Source: Arcicella rosea (GTDB lineage Bacteria > Bacteroidota > Bacteroidia > Cytophagales > Spirosomataceae). Taken from it: a stretch of DNA of 64,000 nt. This document shows positions 18,855 to 28,184 of this stretch, piece after piece. The notes under the pieces are model-generated. The model was not told the origin of the DNA, made no database searches, and saw only the letters and a program-made list of their open reading frames with translations. The DNA lies in the NCBI RefSeq assembly GCF_014204325.1, contig NZ_JACHKT010000024.1, positions 1 to 64,000 of the forward strand, read 5' to 3'. A program made the position numbers and the translations under genes. The first letter of the stretch is position 1. Every line of letters starts with the position of its first letter.

Positions 18855-19925
18855 TTAAAACGCTATTCCAAATCTATCTGCTAAAGCTTGCAAATCTTTC
18901 ACTACTGGTTCTAAAAGATTAATTCCATTGGCTTTGCGTTCAGCTTCTATTTCTCTTTCTGGGTCACCCGGTACTAATACTTTTTTACCTTCTACTGCTT
19001 CAGCTGCATGGAAACGGTCAATCCATTTATCCATATCTGCTTTAAATTCTTCTGCGGGACGGAAAGCATCAATTCTCATTGCTCCTAAGAAATGCCCTGT
19101 ACCTTTTCCTACTTGTTCACCTGCGGTCATAAAGCCTGCGGTTGCAAATGGTGGAACCCAAGGGCCAAAGTTTGCTCCTGATAATACGCCTGAGAAAATA
19201 TCTACAATCGCTCCTAAACCATAACCTTTATGCGAACCATGCTCACGGTCGCCTCCAAGTGGTAATAATGCACCACCATTTTTTACTGCATTTGAATCGT
19301 CAGTAGGATTTCCTTCTTTATCTTGAACCCAACCAATTGGTGCAGGTGAACCTTTTCTTTGTAAAATCTCCATTTTCCCATAAGCTACTGCGGTACTGGC
19401 AAAGTCTGCAACGAAAGCAGGGTTGTTCTTTGCTGGAACTGCTACTGCAATGGGATTAGTTCCTAAAAGTTTTTCTTTTGAAAAAGTTGGAGTTACCAAC
19501 GGTGCGGCGTTTGTCATTGCCCAGCCAATCATATCATTGTCTGAAGCCATCATTGCATGATAACCTGCAATACCAAAGTGATTTGAGTTTTGTACCGAAA
19601 TCCAGCCTGAACCTACATTAGTCGCTTTTTCCATTGCAATTTTCATTGCATAAGGTGCTACCACCAAACCTAAACCTTTGTCTCCATCAATTACTGCTGT
19701 TGAAGGGGTTTCATGAACAATTTTGATCTTTGGCGTTGGATTCAATCTTCCATTATCATACAAACGAACGTAGCCACTTAGTCTTGCTGTTCCGTGTGAA
19801 TCTACGCCTCGTAAGTCAGCAGAAATTAATACTTTCGAGGCCAAATCGGCATCTGTTTCAGAACAACCTATCGAAAGAAATACATTTTTAATAAAGTTTT
19901 GCAGGTAGCTATATTCGTAAATCAT
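18855..19925 (-). CDS. Ldh-family NAD(P)-dependent dehydrogenase (malate/L-lactate dehydrogenase family)
   Basis: A 356-residue member of the Ldh_2 family (malate, L-sulfolactate, ureidoglycolate dehydrogenases), structurally distinct from ordinary malate and lactate dehydrogenases. Conserved parts are LISADLRGVDSHGTARLSGY, the substrate-binding NSNHFGIAGYHA block with its histidine, GTNPIAVAVPA, and HGSHKGYGLGAIVDI. The C-terminal part has VPGDPE and a final alpha-helical tail. The exact substrate is not deducible from the sequence. It is monocistronic, divergent from the DUF502 gene. Confidence 0.85.
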   Translation of the reverse strand: MIYEYSYLQNFIKNVFLSIGCSETDADLASKVLISADLRGVDSHGTARLSGYVRLYDNGRLNPTPKIKIVHETPSTAVIDGDKGLGLVVAPYAMKIAMEKATNVGSGWISVQNSNHFGIAGYHAMMASDNDMIGWAMTNAAPLVTPTFSKEKLLGTNPIAVAVPAKNNPAFVADFASTAVAYGKMEILQRKGSPAPIGWVQDKEGNPTDDSNAVKNGGALLPLGGDREHGSHKGYGLGAIVDIFSGVLSGANFGPWVPPFATAGFMTAGEQVGKGTGHFLGAMRIDAFRPAEEFKADMDKWIDRFHAAEAVEGKKVLVPGDPEREIEAERKANGINLLEPVVKDLQALADRFGIAF

Positions 19926-20277
19926 AAATGAAATTGAGATTATTTTCTAAAAATTGAATGAATTTATGCTAATTCAAGGTCGGCAAAATTACGAATAATT
20001 GTTCGATGAAAGTCTTTTTTCGAGTAAAAAGCAGAAATATCACTAGGATTATCCAGTAAATCTGTCCAAACTTGCTTCGTTCAGGATGATTAATAAATGA
20101 AGATTTTGTATATTCTGTGTGAAATAAATACTTTCCTTTAGTAGAATCTCAATCAATACTTACTTTTGTGAGAAATTGAATAATAATAATAATATATCTG
20201 TTTCTTTTTAATCAAAGAACCCAGCTATCTGGTAAAACGTTAATCAAGTATCCATTGAGCATATAAATTTTAATAAA
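19926..20277. other. Intergenic region without a gene
   Basis: 352 bases between the divergent dehydrogenase and DUF502 genes. AT-rich, with stops in all frames. A TACTTTTG box at 20161-20168 could be a -7 element for the DUF502 gene, and CAAAATTA at 19984-19991 one for the dehydrogenase, but neither has a matching -33 element at the right spacing. Nothing else stands out. Confidence 0.5.
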
Positions 20278-20853
20278 ATGTCTTTCAGATTCAAAAGTAT
20301 TACTGCCAGACTTTTTGGCTACTTCGTAAAAGGTTTATTTTTACTCGCTCCTGTTTACATAACAGGGTATATCATTTTCAACCTACTGAATTCATTAGAC
20401 CAAGAATTTTACTTTTATTTCCGTGGAACTGGCTTAGTAATTATGGTAGCCATTATCATGATTGTGGGCTTTTTAGGTTCTACGTTCATTTCATTGCCTT
20501 TGATTCAAATTTTGGAAGAAGGTGTTTCCAAACTTCCTCTGGTTGGTTTAATTTACTTCTCTTTAAAAGACCTCATCGGTGCTTTTGTGGGCGATAAAAA
20601 GAAGTTTAATCAACCTGTAAAGTTTATCTTGAACAAAGAAAATGGTATTTTAAAGTTAGGTTTTATTACCCAAACCGACTTGTCTTTTTTAGATATTCAA
20701 GATGCAGTATTGGTTTACTGCCCACATTCTTATGCTTTCTCAGGTGAAATCTTTGTTGTGCCTGTTGCCAATGTTACTTTATTGAATATTCCTGCTTCTG
20801 ATGCCATGAAAATGATAGTTTCTGGTGGAGTATCTCTATCTAGTGCCTCTTAA
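20278..20853 (+). CDS. DUF502 family membrane protein
   Basis: A 191-residue membrane protein of the DUF502 family. There are two N-terminal membrane helices (residues 13-35 and 55-80), then the conserved LPLVGLIYFSLKDLIGAFVGDKKKF block and a soluble C-terminal part with the FVVPVANVTLLNIPASDAMKMIVSGGV segment typical of the family. Function is unknown; some plant homologues (COV1) affect development, but a bacterial role is not established. It is monocistronic, 149 bases before the glutamate synthase-like gene. Confidence 0.85.
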   Translation: MSFRFKSITARLFGYFVKGLFLLAPVYITGYIIFNLLNSLDQEFYFYFRGTGLVIMVAIIMIVGFLGSTFISLPLIQILEEGVSKLPLVGLIYFSLKDLIGAFVGDKKKFNQPVKFILNKENGILKLGFITQTDLSFLDIQDAVLVYCPHSYAFSGEIFVVPVANVTLLNIPASDAMKMIVSGGVSLSSAS

Positions 20854-21002
20854 TTTTTGGGCATTTCTATACAACATAAAGCTGCTTATTCAGTTAAATA
20901 ATTTCAATGCATAATTGACTTTTAGTAATACTATGTTTTCTAATTTATCGTTTTCTAACATTCAAATAAAGTTTTTATCATTTTAAATTACTCTTATCAT
21001 TT

Positions 21003-22562
21003 ATGGTTCTCATAAGTATTTTTTCAAGTTTTTCTTGGTGGTTTATTATCCCAATTGCCTTACTCATTTTGGCACTTCGTGACATTCTTCAAAATCGTCA
21101 TACCATCCAGCATAATTACCCTGTGGTCGGTCATATTCGATATATGCTCGAAAAAATTGGACCTGAACTCCGACAATATATTGTTGCTAACAACCGAGAA
21201 GAACTCCCTTTTAACAGAGGTGAAAGAGCTTGGGTGTATGCTTCTTCCAAAAAAGAAAATAATTTACAAGGCTTTGGTTCTGACCAAGACTTTAGTGCTG
21301 TAGGTTATATTTTTATTAAACATGCAATGCTCGGACACAAACTCTCGGCTAATCACCCCAATGAAAAAGACCCAAGTGCAGTGCCTTGCTCAAAAACTAT
21401 TGGTGAATATCATAAACGTAAGCGTCCCTACAAGCCTTATTCTGTGGTAAATATTTCTGGAATGAGTTACGGTTCTTTGTCTGCTAAAGCCATTGAATCT
21501 TTAAACAAAGGAGCTTTAAAATTTGGTTGTTATCATAATACTGGAGAAGGTTCGCTTTCTCCATATCATAAATATGGTGCTGATGTAGTAGTAAATATTG
21601 GTACTGCATACTTTGGTGTAAGAGATGATGATGGTAATTTTTCGATGGAGAAATTGATAAAAATGACTTCGGAGAATCAATTCATCAGAGCATTGGAATT
21701 AAAGCTTTCGCAAGGAGCAAAACCAGGAAAAGGTGGAATGTTACCTGCTGCTAAAATCACGAAGGAAATCTCTGAAATCAGACATATCCCAATGGGTAAA
21801 GATGCCCTCTCTCCTGCATTTCACTCAGAGTTTTCAACGATTCCTGAAATGGTTAATTTCATTGAATCAATGGCCAATAAAACGGGATTACCTGTAGGAA
21901 TTAAGTCGGCAGTAGGGAAATTAGAAATGTGGGAAGAACTTGCACAGTATATGGTAAAAACTGGAAAAGGACCAGACTTTATTACTATTGATGGTGGCGA
22001 AGGTGGAACGGGTGCTGCACCTCATGCTTTTGCTGATCACGTTTCTTTACCCTTTAATTATGGTTTTACAAGGGTTTATAAGATTTTTCAGAAGTATGAA
22101 TTGACAGATAAGATTGTATTTATTGGTTCTGGTAAATTAGGTTTTCCTGAAAAGGCAATGATGGCATTTGCCATGGGTTGCGACTTAATCAACGTTGCTC
22201 GTGAAGCCATGATGTCTATTGGTTGTATTCAAGCACAGGTTTGTCATACCAATCGTTGTCCAGCAGGTGTTGCTACTTCAAGCCCTTGGCTACAAGGTGG
22301 AATCGACCCTGCCCTAAAAAGCGAGCGTTTTTATAATTATGTAAAGACATTAAACAAAGAAATTCTGGAGATTACTCATGCCTGTGGTTATGAACACCCT
22401 AGCCAGATGACGATGCAAGACGTTGATATGGTTATGGGCGATAATAATAAAACACAATCATTAGCAACAACTTTTGGATATAATAAAACTAAAGTACCCT
22501 TTGAAAGTGTAGAGCAACTATTACAAAGCCCTCATTTGGGGGGAGGGAAAGCGAGAGCTTAA
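21003..22562 (+). CDS. FMN-binding glutamate synthase family protein
   Basis: A 519-residue protein with an N-terminal membrane helix (residues 8-25) and the FMN-binding glutamate synthase domain. This domain has SGMSYGSLSAKAIESLNKGA, the FITIDGGEGGTGAAP FMN/substrate loop and the cysteine cluster CHTNRCPAG used for an iron-sulfur centre. It lacks the glutaminase and GXGXG domains of true GltB, so it is a stand-alone glutamate synthase-like oxidoreductase whose substrate is uncertain. No gltD is adjacent. It is monocistronic and followed by a terminator. Confidence 0.88.
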   Translation: MVLISIFSSFSWWFIIPIALLILALRDILQNRHTIQHNYPVVGHIRYMLEKIGPELRQYIVANNREELPFNRGERAWVYASSKKENNLQGFGSDQDFSAVGYIFIKHAMLGHKLSANHPNEKDPSAVPCSKTIGEYHKRKRPYKPYSVVNISGMSYGSLSAKAIESLNKGALKFGCYHNTGEGSLSPYHKYGADVVVNIGTAYFGVRDDDGNFSMEKLIKMTSENQFIRALELKLSQGAKPGKGGMLPAAKITKEISEIRHIPMGKDALSPAFHSEFSTIPEMVNFIESMANKTGLPVGIKSAVGKLEMWEELAQYMVKTGKGPDFITIDGGEGGTGAAPHAFADHVSLPFNYGFTRVYKIFQKYELTDKIVFIGSGKLGFPEKAMMAFAMGCDLINVAREAMMSIGCIQAQVCHTNRCPAGVATSSPWLQGGIDPALKSERFYNYVKTLNKEILEITHACGYEHPSQMTMQDVDMVMGDNNKTQSLATTFGYNKTKVPFESVEQLLQSPHLGGGKARA

Positions 22563-22573
22563 TTAATAATTGT

Positions 22574-22604
22574 AAAAGGGATGGTCTAACACCATCCTTT
22601 TTTA
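22574..22604 (+). terminator. Terminator of the glutamate synthase-like gene
   Basis: Short GC-containing stem GGATGGT/ACCATCC followed by TTTTTT, 17 bases after the stop codon. Confidence 0.8.
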
Positions 22605-22628
22605 TTGTTGAAGTACAAATTAGTATTG

Positions 22629-22817
22629 GCAACCTGACTGTTTGAATTATGAACTACAATCTGTAAATTAACAACCCAACTTCTTGAATTGACTGCACGA
22701 CTGTTTGAATTAACAGCTTGACTGTTTGAATTAACAGCTTGACTGCTTGAATTAACGACTCAACTGTTAGAATTAATAACACGACTCTTTGAATTGACGA
22801 CTGCACGACCATAATTA
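22629..22817. repeat. Nine tandem 21-bp repeats
   Basis: Nine consecutive units of exactly 21 bases, 22629-22649 to 22797-22817, with no length changes. The core of each is GACTGTTTGAATTA preceded by a variable ACAGCTT. Units 5 and 6 differ by one base. All forward frames carry stops. On the minus strand one frame reads Asn-Ser-X-Ser-X-X-Val repeats, interrupted by a TGA in one unit. Confidence 0.9.
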
Positions 22818-22933
22818 ATAAAATCTATCACAAAATATTAAAAACGACGATGTGTTTTTTTGAGTTAATCCAATAAATATCGTTCATTCATCTTTCCATA
22901 ACCTCAATTGACGGCTCTTTCGGCAATTTTCAT

Positions 22934-22941
22934 TATCTTTG
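22934..22941 (+). promoter_or_regulatory. Possible -7 box for the ABC-F gene
   Basis: TATCTTTG matches the Bacteroidota -7 consensus TAnnTTTG and ends 4 bases before the ATG at 22946. A TTG at 22908-22910 is 23 bases upstream, longer than the usual 19, so the -33 is uncertain. If real, transcription would start at or inside the start codon (leaderless). Confidence 0.45.
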
Positions 22942-22945
22942 TAGT

Positions 22946-24883
22946 ATGTTATCTATCAATAATCTTTCGTTTTATTTCGGTTCTCGCCCAATGTATGATG
23001 GGGCGAACTTACATATTAAGCCTAAAGACAAAATCGGTCTTATCGGGGCAAATGGTACTGGTAAATCTACCTTACTTCGTATAATAGATGGTGAATACTT
23101 ACCCGATGGTGGCAGTATTTCTAAGTCAGGCGACTGTACCATTGGTTTTTTAAATCAAGACTTACTTTCATATCAGAGTGATGATTCTATTCTTTCAGTA
23201 GCCATGCAGGCTTTTGAAAGACAGAACTTTTTACAAGCTGAAATTGATAAGGTTTTACATAAGATGGAAACCAATTTTGAAGATGATGATGTCAATAAAC
23301 TGGCTCGTTTTCAAGATGAATTTGATGCTTTAGGTGGATATACCATTCAATCAGAAGCAGAAGCCATTCTGGAAGGTTTAGGATTCAGCACTGATGACTT
23401 ATCACAGCCATTACAGAAGTTTTCTGGAGGTTGGAGAATGCGTGTAATGTTAGCCAAATTGCTTTTACAACGCCCCTCGCTATTGATGCTTGATGAGCCT
23501 ACCAACCACTTGGACTTACCGTCTATTGAATGGGTAGAAAACTATATTAATACCTATGAAGGAGCAATCATTGTCGTTTCTCATGATAGATTCTTCTTGG
23601 ATAACACCGTCACAACAATTGTTGAAGTAGCAGGTGCAAAGCTGATTCCATATTCAGGCAATTACTCTTTCTATATGGAAGAAAAAGCTTTGAGAAATGA
23701 AGTGCAGAAAGGTGCTTATGAAAACCAACAACAAGCAATAAAGCAAACTGAAAAGTTTATTACTCGCTTCAAAGCAAAAGCGACTAAAGCACGTCAGGTA
23801 CAATCAAGAGTAAAAGCTTTAGAGAGATTAGAATTGATTGATGACGTTTTAGACGAAAATGCGAAAGTAAACTTTAAGTTCAATTTCGGTACTCAGCCCG
23901 GTCGTTTTATCATGCACTTGGAAGATATTACAAAGGCTTATGGACCAAAAAGAATTCTTACCAGTACAAACGCAGTTATTGAAAGAGGTGATAAAATCGC
24001 TTTGATTGGTGCCAACGGTAAAGGTAAATCTACTGTATTAAGAATCATAGATGGTTCAGAGCAATTTGAAGGTGAACGCAAATTGGGGCATAATGTTATC
24101 GACTCATTTTATGCACAGCATCAGTTAGAAAGCTTAGACGTAAATAATACCCTGTTGGATGAATTGAAAATGACAGGAACAGGGAAGTTAGAAACAGAAT
24201 TAAGAAGTATCTTAGGTTGTTTCTTGTTCTCAGGCGATGATGCTTTCAAGAAAATCAAAGTACTTTCAGGGGGCGAGAAATCAAGAGTAGCCTTGGCTAA
24301 AGTATTAATCTCTGAAGCTAACTTTTTGCTACTTGATGAGCCAACTAACCACTTGGACATGATGTCTGTAAACATCTTGATTCAAGCTTTACAACAGTAC
24401 GAAGGTACTTATGTAGTGGTTTCTCACGATAGATTCTTCGTTTCTGAAATTGCTAATAAGATTTGGTATATTGAAGACGAAGAGATAAAAGTATATCCAG
24501 GCACTTATGATGAATATGAAACTTGGATGGAACAACGTAGAATAGATGGCACACTTCCAAAAGAAGGTTCTCCTAAAAAGACTGTTGAGAAAGTTGTAGA
24601 GAAAAAGCCAGTTTTAGATGATTTTGCCAAAAAGGAAGCACAAAAGAACCTGAAGAAGTTAAACCTTAAGTTGACTGATGCAGAAAGCTTAATCGCAAAA
24701 TTAGAAGCAGAGAAAGTCGAGAAAGAGAAAACCCTTGCCGACCCAATTACGTTTAACAATGCTGATACTTTGAAAAAAGAGAATATTGCTTACCAAAAGA
24801 TTCTTAATTCACTAGAAGAAGCAAATGATACTTGGGAAGCTGTAATGTTGGAGATTGAGGAAACAGAAAGTGTGCTTCAGTAA
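22946..24883 (+). CDS. ABC-F family ATPase (Uup/YdiF-like)
   Basis: A 645-residue soluble protein with two ABC domains and no membrane segment, hence an ABC-F ATPase acting on the ribosome. Domain 1 has Walker A GANGTGKST, signature FSGGWRMR and Walker B LLMLDEPTNHLD. Domain 2 has GANGKGKST, LSGGEKSR and LLLDEPTNHLD. The linker near residue 235-310 is the typical P-site-tRNA-interaction motif region, rich in Lys/Arg/Gln. The last 90 residues form a charged coiled coil as in Uup. The function is probably ribosome rescue or translation of difficult sequences rather than drug resistance, but this is inferred from the family. Confidence 0.9.
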   Translation: MLSINNLSFYFGSRPMYDGANLHIKPKDKIGLIGANGTGKSTLLRIIDGEYLPDGGSISKSGDCTIGFLNQDLLSYQSDDSILSVAMQAFERQNFLQAEIDKVLHKMETNFEDDDVNKLARFQDEFDALGGYTIQSEAEAILEGLGFSTDDLSQPLQKFSGGWRMRVMLAKLLLQRPSLLMLDEPTNHLDLPSIEWVENYINTYEGAIIVVSHDRFFLDNTVTTIVEVAGAKLIPYSGNYSFYMEEKALRNEVQKGAYENQQQAIKQTEKFITRFKAKATKARQVQSRVKALERLELIDDVLDENAKVNFKFNFGTQPGRFIMHLEDITKAYGPKRILTSTNAVIERGDKIALIGANGKGKSTVLRIIDGSEQFEGERKLGHNVIDSFYAQHQLESLDVNNTLLDELKMTGTGKLETELRSILGCFLFSGDDAFKKIKVLSGGEKSRVALAKVLISEANFLLLDEPTNHLDMMSVNILIQALQQYEGTYVVVSHDRFFVSEIANKIWYIEDEEIKVYPGTYDEYETWMEQRRIDGTLPKEGSPKKTVEKVVEKKPVLDDFAKKEAQKNLKKLNLKLTDAESLIAKLEAEKVEKEKTLADPITFNNADTLKKENIAYQKILNSLEEANDTWEAVMLEIEETESVLQ

Positions 24884-24923
24884 AATTCAATTATTAGCGA
24901 CAAGCTTTGAATAATAATTTTCT

Positions 24924-24966
24924 AAAAACGCAAATAAACGGTACTCCCTGTTTTATTTGCGTTTTT
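24924..24966. terminator. Terminator after the ABC-F gene
   Basis: AAAAACGCAAATAAA pairs with TTTATTTGCGTTTTT (14-bp stem), 41 bases after the ABC-F stop codon; flanked by A-run before and T-run after. Confidence 0.85.
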
Positions 24967-25072
24967 GATTTTAAACCTTTGTTCCTTTACTTTCAGAATA
25001 ATTTTAGTAGCCTTTCGTTATAACAAACATCTTTCTTTATCACTTAAACGCTCAATCCATTAGCTATTCTTT

Positions 25073-26371
25073 ATGAAAATTTTAACTTCAATTTTCTTAT
25101 TATTGATGTCATTTACCTTTTTTGCACAAAGAAAGAAAGCTGTACAATACGAGTCCAAAAAGATTATTTATGACAACCATACTTACGAACCTTACATTCG
25201 TACTGTTCAATTATATCCTTCTTTAAGTGCGACAAAAACACCTCAAGAAACATTAAACCCGCCTGTAATCAATTTACAGGAAAATCAAATTTTGAAACTA
25301 GAGTTTGATTGTTTAGCTCCTGAATTTCAGAGTTTCAGAGTAAAGGTATTTCATTGTAATGCAGATTGGACGCCTTCAGTATTAAATGACATTGAATATT
25401 TAACAGAATTCAACGATTTCCCAATTAACGATTATAGAAATTCATTTGCTACCAAAATTCCATATACCCATTTTGCTGTAGAAATCCCTAAGACCAAATT
25501 AGCAGGCAACTATTTGGTAATGGTTTACAAAAACCGTAGTGAAGATGACATTGTGCTTACTCGTAGATTTATGGTTTTTCAAAATCGTGTAGGCGTTGCT
25601 GGCAATGTTACTTTCCCGAACAATGTTCAGAAAAGGCGTACTCATCAACAAGTAAACTTTAGTATAAATTATAGTGGCTACGAAATTATTGACCCCAAGC
25701 AAGATTTGAAAATTATAATTCGTCAGAATTTTAGAGACAATAAGACACTTACTAATCTTAAACCTTTCATGATTGATTCCTACAATCGTAAAATGGATTA
25801 CCAGTTTTTTGAAGGAGAAAACCAATTAGAAGGCAGCAATGAATTTAGGATGTTTGATGGAAGAAGTACTCAACAAAAATTAGTGAATATTGCTAGAATT
25901 GTTCAAGCAGAAAAAGAAAGTATCATAGAGGTTCGTCCCGAAAAACCACAAAATGGTTTGGCTTATGTAGCGACGAATGATTTCAATGGAATGTATGTGA
26001 TAGATAATTATGAAACCAATCATGGTGATACTGAATCTGATTATGTAAGAGTAAGTTTTTTATTGAAAACGGATTCATTAGAAAACAAAAAAGTATTCAT
26101 TAACGGTGCTTTCAACGACTGGAATCTTAACGAAGTAAACCAAATGCACTATGTACCTGAAAGTGGCGCTTATGAAGCTTTCATTCAGTTAAAACAGGGA
26201 GTTTACAATTATTTGTACATAACAAAAGACAATGAAGGAAATATCAGCGAAGCAGAACTAGAAGGCACACATTCACAAACTGAAAATGTGTATGAAATTT
26301 TGATATACCATCGCTCAATAGGAACAAGAGCAGATGCTTTAGTAGGTTATACTTTGATAAAAAACCAATAA
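25073..26371 (+). CDS. Type IX secretion system plug protein (DUF5103)
   Basis: A 432-residue protein with an N-terminal signal peptide (residues 1-18, FFAQ). It matches the DUF5103 family, now described as the T9SS plug, which seals the periplasmic side of the SprA outer-membrane translocon. Conserved stretches include YEPYIRTVQLYP, LEFDCLAPEFQSFRVKVFHCNADWTPS, and EYLTEFNDFPINDYRNSFATKIPYTHF. The C-terminal GAFNDWNLNE and YNYLYITKD region resembles a carbohydrate-binding/immunoglobulin-like module often present in these proteins. It is a single gene between two terminators. No other T9SS gene is in the window. Confidence 0.85.
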   Translation: MKILTSIFLLLMSFTFFAQRKKAVQYESKKIIYDNHTYEPYIRTVQLYPSLSATKTPQETLNPPVINLQENQILKLEFDCLAPEFQSFRVKVFHCNADWTPSVLNDIEYLTEFNDFPINDYRNSFATKIPYTHFAVEIPKTKLAGNYLVMVYKNRSEDDIVLTRRFMVFQNRVGVAGNVTFPNNVQKRRTHQQVNFSINYSGYEIIDPKQDLKIIIRQNFRDNKTLTNLKPFMIDSYNRKMDYQFFEGENQLEGSNEFRMFDGRSTQQKLVNIARIVQAEKESIIEVRPEKPQNGLAYVATNDFNGMYVIDNYETNHGDTESDYVRVSFLLKTDSLENKKVFINGAFNDWNLNEVNQMHYVPESGAYEAFIQLKQGVYNYLYITKDNEGNISEAELEGTHSQTENVYEILIYHRSIGTRADALVGYTLIKNQ

Positions 26372-26405
26372 AAAAAGCCTTCCAATCAATGTTGGAAGGC
26401 TTTTT
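26372..26405. terminator. Bidirectional terminator between T9SS plug gene and ychF
   Basis: A perfect 14-bp stem AAAAAGCCTTCCAA/TTGGAAGGCTTTTT between convergent genes, adjacent to the stop codon of the plug gene. Confidence 0.9.
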
Positions 26406-26425
26406 CCTATCACTATATATTGTTA

Positions 26426-27532
26426 TTACACGTTAAAACGGAAGTGCATAATGTCCCCATCAATTACAACGTATTCTTTACCTTCAACCGATAGTTTACC
26501 TGCCTCTTTACAAGCATTTTCAGATTTGTATTGTCGGTAATCAGCAAATTTAATTACTTCTGCACGGATAAAACCACGTTCAAAATCTGAGTGAATAACA
26601 CCCGCAGCAGCAGGAGCTTTCCAACCTTTTTGGATAGTCCAAGCACGCACTTCTTTCACACCAGCCGTAAAATAAGTAATCAAATTTAACAAGTAATATG
26701 AACTACGAATTAATTTATCTAAACCTGATTCTGTTAAATTATACTCTTCCAAAAACATTTGACGGTCATCTTCATCTTCCATTTCAGCAATTTGAGACTC
26801 CAATGCTGCACAGATTACTACAACCTCCGCTCCTTCTTCAGCTACCGCAGCTTTCAATTGCTCAACGTATTCATTCGTGCCTTTAGCGATTGAACCTTCG
26901 TCAACATTGGCTACATAAATAACAGGTTTATCAGTCAATAAACATAAATCACCGATTGCTTCAAATTTAGCATCTGGCTCTAAACCTTGAACAGTTCTAG
27001 CAGATTTACCAGCTTCTAAAGTAGCTTTGTATTGTTGAAGAATAGCTAATTGTGCTCTAGATTTCGCATCACCAGCTTTGGCAGCACGTTCTACTTTTTG
27101 GATTTTTTTATCGACAGATTCTAAATCTTTTAATTGTAATTCATAGTCGATAATTTCTTTATCCGAAACAGGATTTACTCTTCCCTCTACGTGAACGATG
27201 TTATCATCTGAAAAACAACGAACTACGTGCAAGATAGCATCTACTTCACGAATGTTTGCCAAGAATTTGTTTCCTAAACCTGCACCTTGCGATGCTCCTT
27301 TTACCAAACCTGCAATATCCATAAACTCAATAACGGTTGGTAAAACTCTTTGAGGGTTTACCAATTGTTCTAGAATATTAAGACGTTCGTCAGGTACTGT
27401 AACGATACCAACATTAGGTTCAATTGTACAGAAAGGATAATTGGCGGCTTCCGCCTTATTTGAAGAAATTGCACTAAATAAAGTAGATTTTCCAACATTT
27501 GGTAAACCTACAATTCCACATTGAAGACCCAT
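26426..27532 (-). CDS. ychF: Redox-regulated ATPase YchF
   Basis: A 368-residue OBG-family protein, YchF/OLA1, which binds ATP and associates with ribosomes. The G1 motif is GLPNVGKST at residues 8-16. [20 protein letters not shown] is G3. The position of the normal guanine-specificity NKxD is replaced by YVANVDE, as in YchF. A TGS domain ends the protein ([30 protein letters not shown]). It starts 5 bases downstream of the Shedu-like gene and is therefore probably co-transcribed with it. Confidence 0.95.
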   Translation of the reverse strand: MGLQCGIVGLPNVGKSTLFSAISSNKAEAANYPFCTIEPNVGIVTVPDERLNILEQLVNPQRVLPTVIEFMDIAGLVKGASQGAGLGNKFLANIREVDAILHVVRCFSDDNIVHVEGRVNPVSDKEIIDYELQLKDLESVDKKIQKVERAAKAGDAKSRAQLAILQQYKATLEAGKSARTVQGLEPDAKFEAIGDLCLLTDKPVIYVANVDEGSIAKGTNEYVEQLKAAVAEEGAEVVVICAALESQIAEMEDEDDRQMFLEEYNLTESGLDKLIRSSYYLLNLITYFTAGVKEVRAWTIQKGWKAPAAAGVIHSDFERGFIRAEVIKFADYRQYKSENACKEAGKLSVEGKEYVVIDGDIMHFRFNV

Positions 27533-27537
27533 TTATA

Positions 27538-28170
27538 TTATTTAATAAATTGCAAATATTTGATAAGTTGTTTTAAATCCTCTAAAAGTTCATCATAAGT
27601 GATACAATGAATCTTTTTTGAATTAATGATAGTGTTGCTTCTACGCCAATCAAGCCTTTCTCTATCAATTATATTGTCTAACGATGTTGCTCTGCCAACT
27701 ATTAAAATTCCATTGTAACTTCTAATACGAGTACCGAATTTTCCTTCGAGAGAGCTTGTCTGTCTTAAATCTTCTAACTTCCAAAACCAATCTATTATTT
27801 GACTATAACCATGTTCAAATCTAACAGACCATTCTTTTTGATACTTTCCTTTCTTTTTCTTAAAAATACTATCTGACTTTCCATCTTCAAACTCCACAAA
27901 TATAAATGAAGCTTTTTTGGCATCACCAATAACTAAATCGGCTTTGAAGTCACCGAAAAAATCAAATTCATAAGAAATTCTATTGATTTCAGCTAAGTCA
28001 GGAAAGTAACATTTACCAATTAATGCAGATAAGTTAGGTGATTGTTTGAAAAATGGCAAAAGCTGAGAGGATTCCTCCAATTCTTGATAAGTAGTTAATA
28101 GGTTTTCTAAAGTAAGTAATTCTTTTTCTACTGCTTTCCAGTCGATATTAATTTCTCTAAAGTCTTTCAT
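27538..28170 (-). CDS. Shedu-type nuclease (DUF4263 / SduA-like)
   Basis: A 210-residue protein resembling the DUF4263 nuclease domain of the Shedu anti-phage defence system. Visible parts: an N-terminal FFKQSPNLSALIG segment, FKADLVIGDAKKASFIFVEFEDGKS (D78, E93, E95, K98) fitting a PD-(D/E)XK core, the SIFKKKKGKYQKEW region, and FEHGYSQIIDWFWKLED (Q124). It lacks the extra N-terminal sensing domain that longer Shedu proteins carry. The catalytic position reads EFE where the classic motif is E-X-K; K98 may take the lysine role. It lies 14 bases after a RelE-like gene and 5 bases before ychF. Assignment rests on remembered family patterns and could not be searched. Confidence 0.75.
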   Translation of the reverse strand: MKDFREINIDWKAVEKELLTLENLLTTYQELEESSQLLPFFKQSPNLSALIGKCYFPDLAEINRISYEFDFFGDFKADLVIGDAKKASFIFVEFEDGKSDSIFKKKKGKYQKEWSVRFEHGYSQIIDWFWKLEDLRQTSSLEGKFGTRIRSYNGILIVGRATSLDNIIDRERLDWRRSNTIINSKKIHCITYDELLEDLKQLIKYLQFIK

Positions 28171-28184
28171 TAACGCTCATTTTT

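Noticed and set aside
22629-22817. CRISPR array
   Set aside because: Units are directly adjacent, without unique spacers between conserved repeats, and no cas gene is present in the window.
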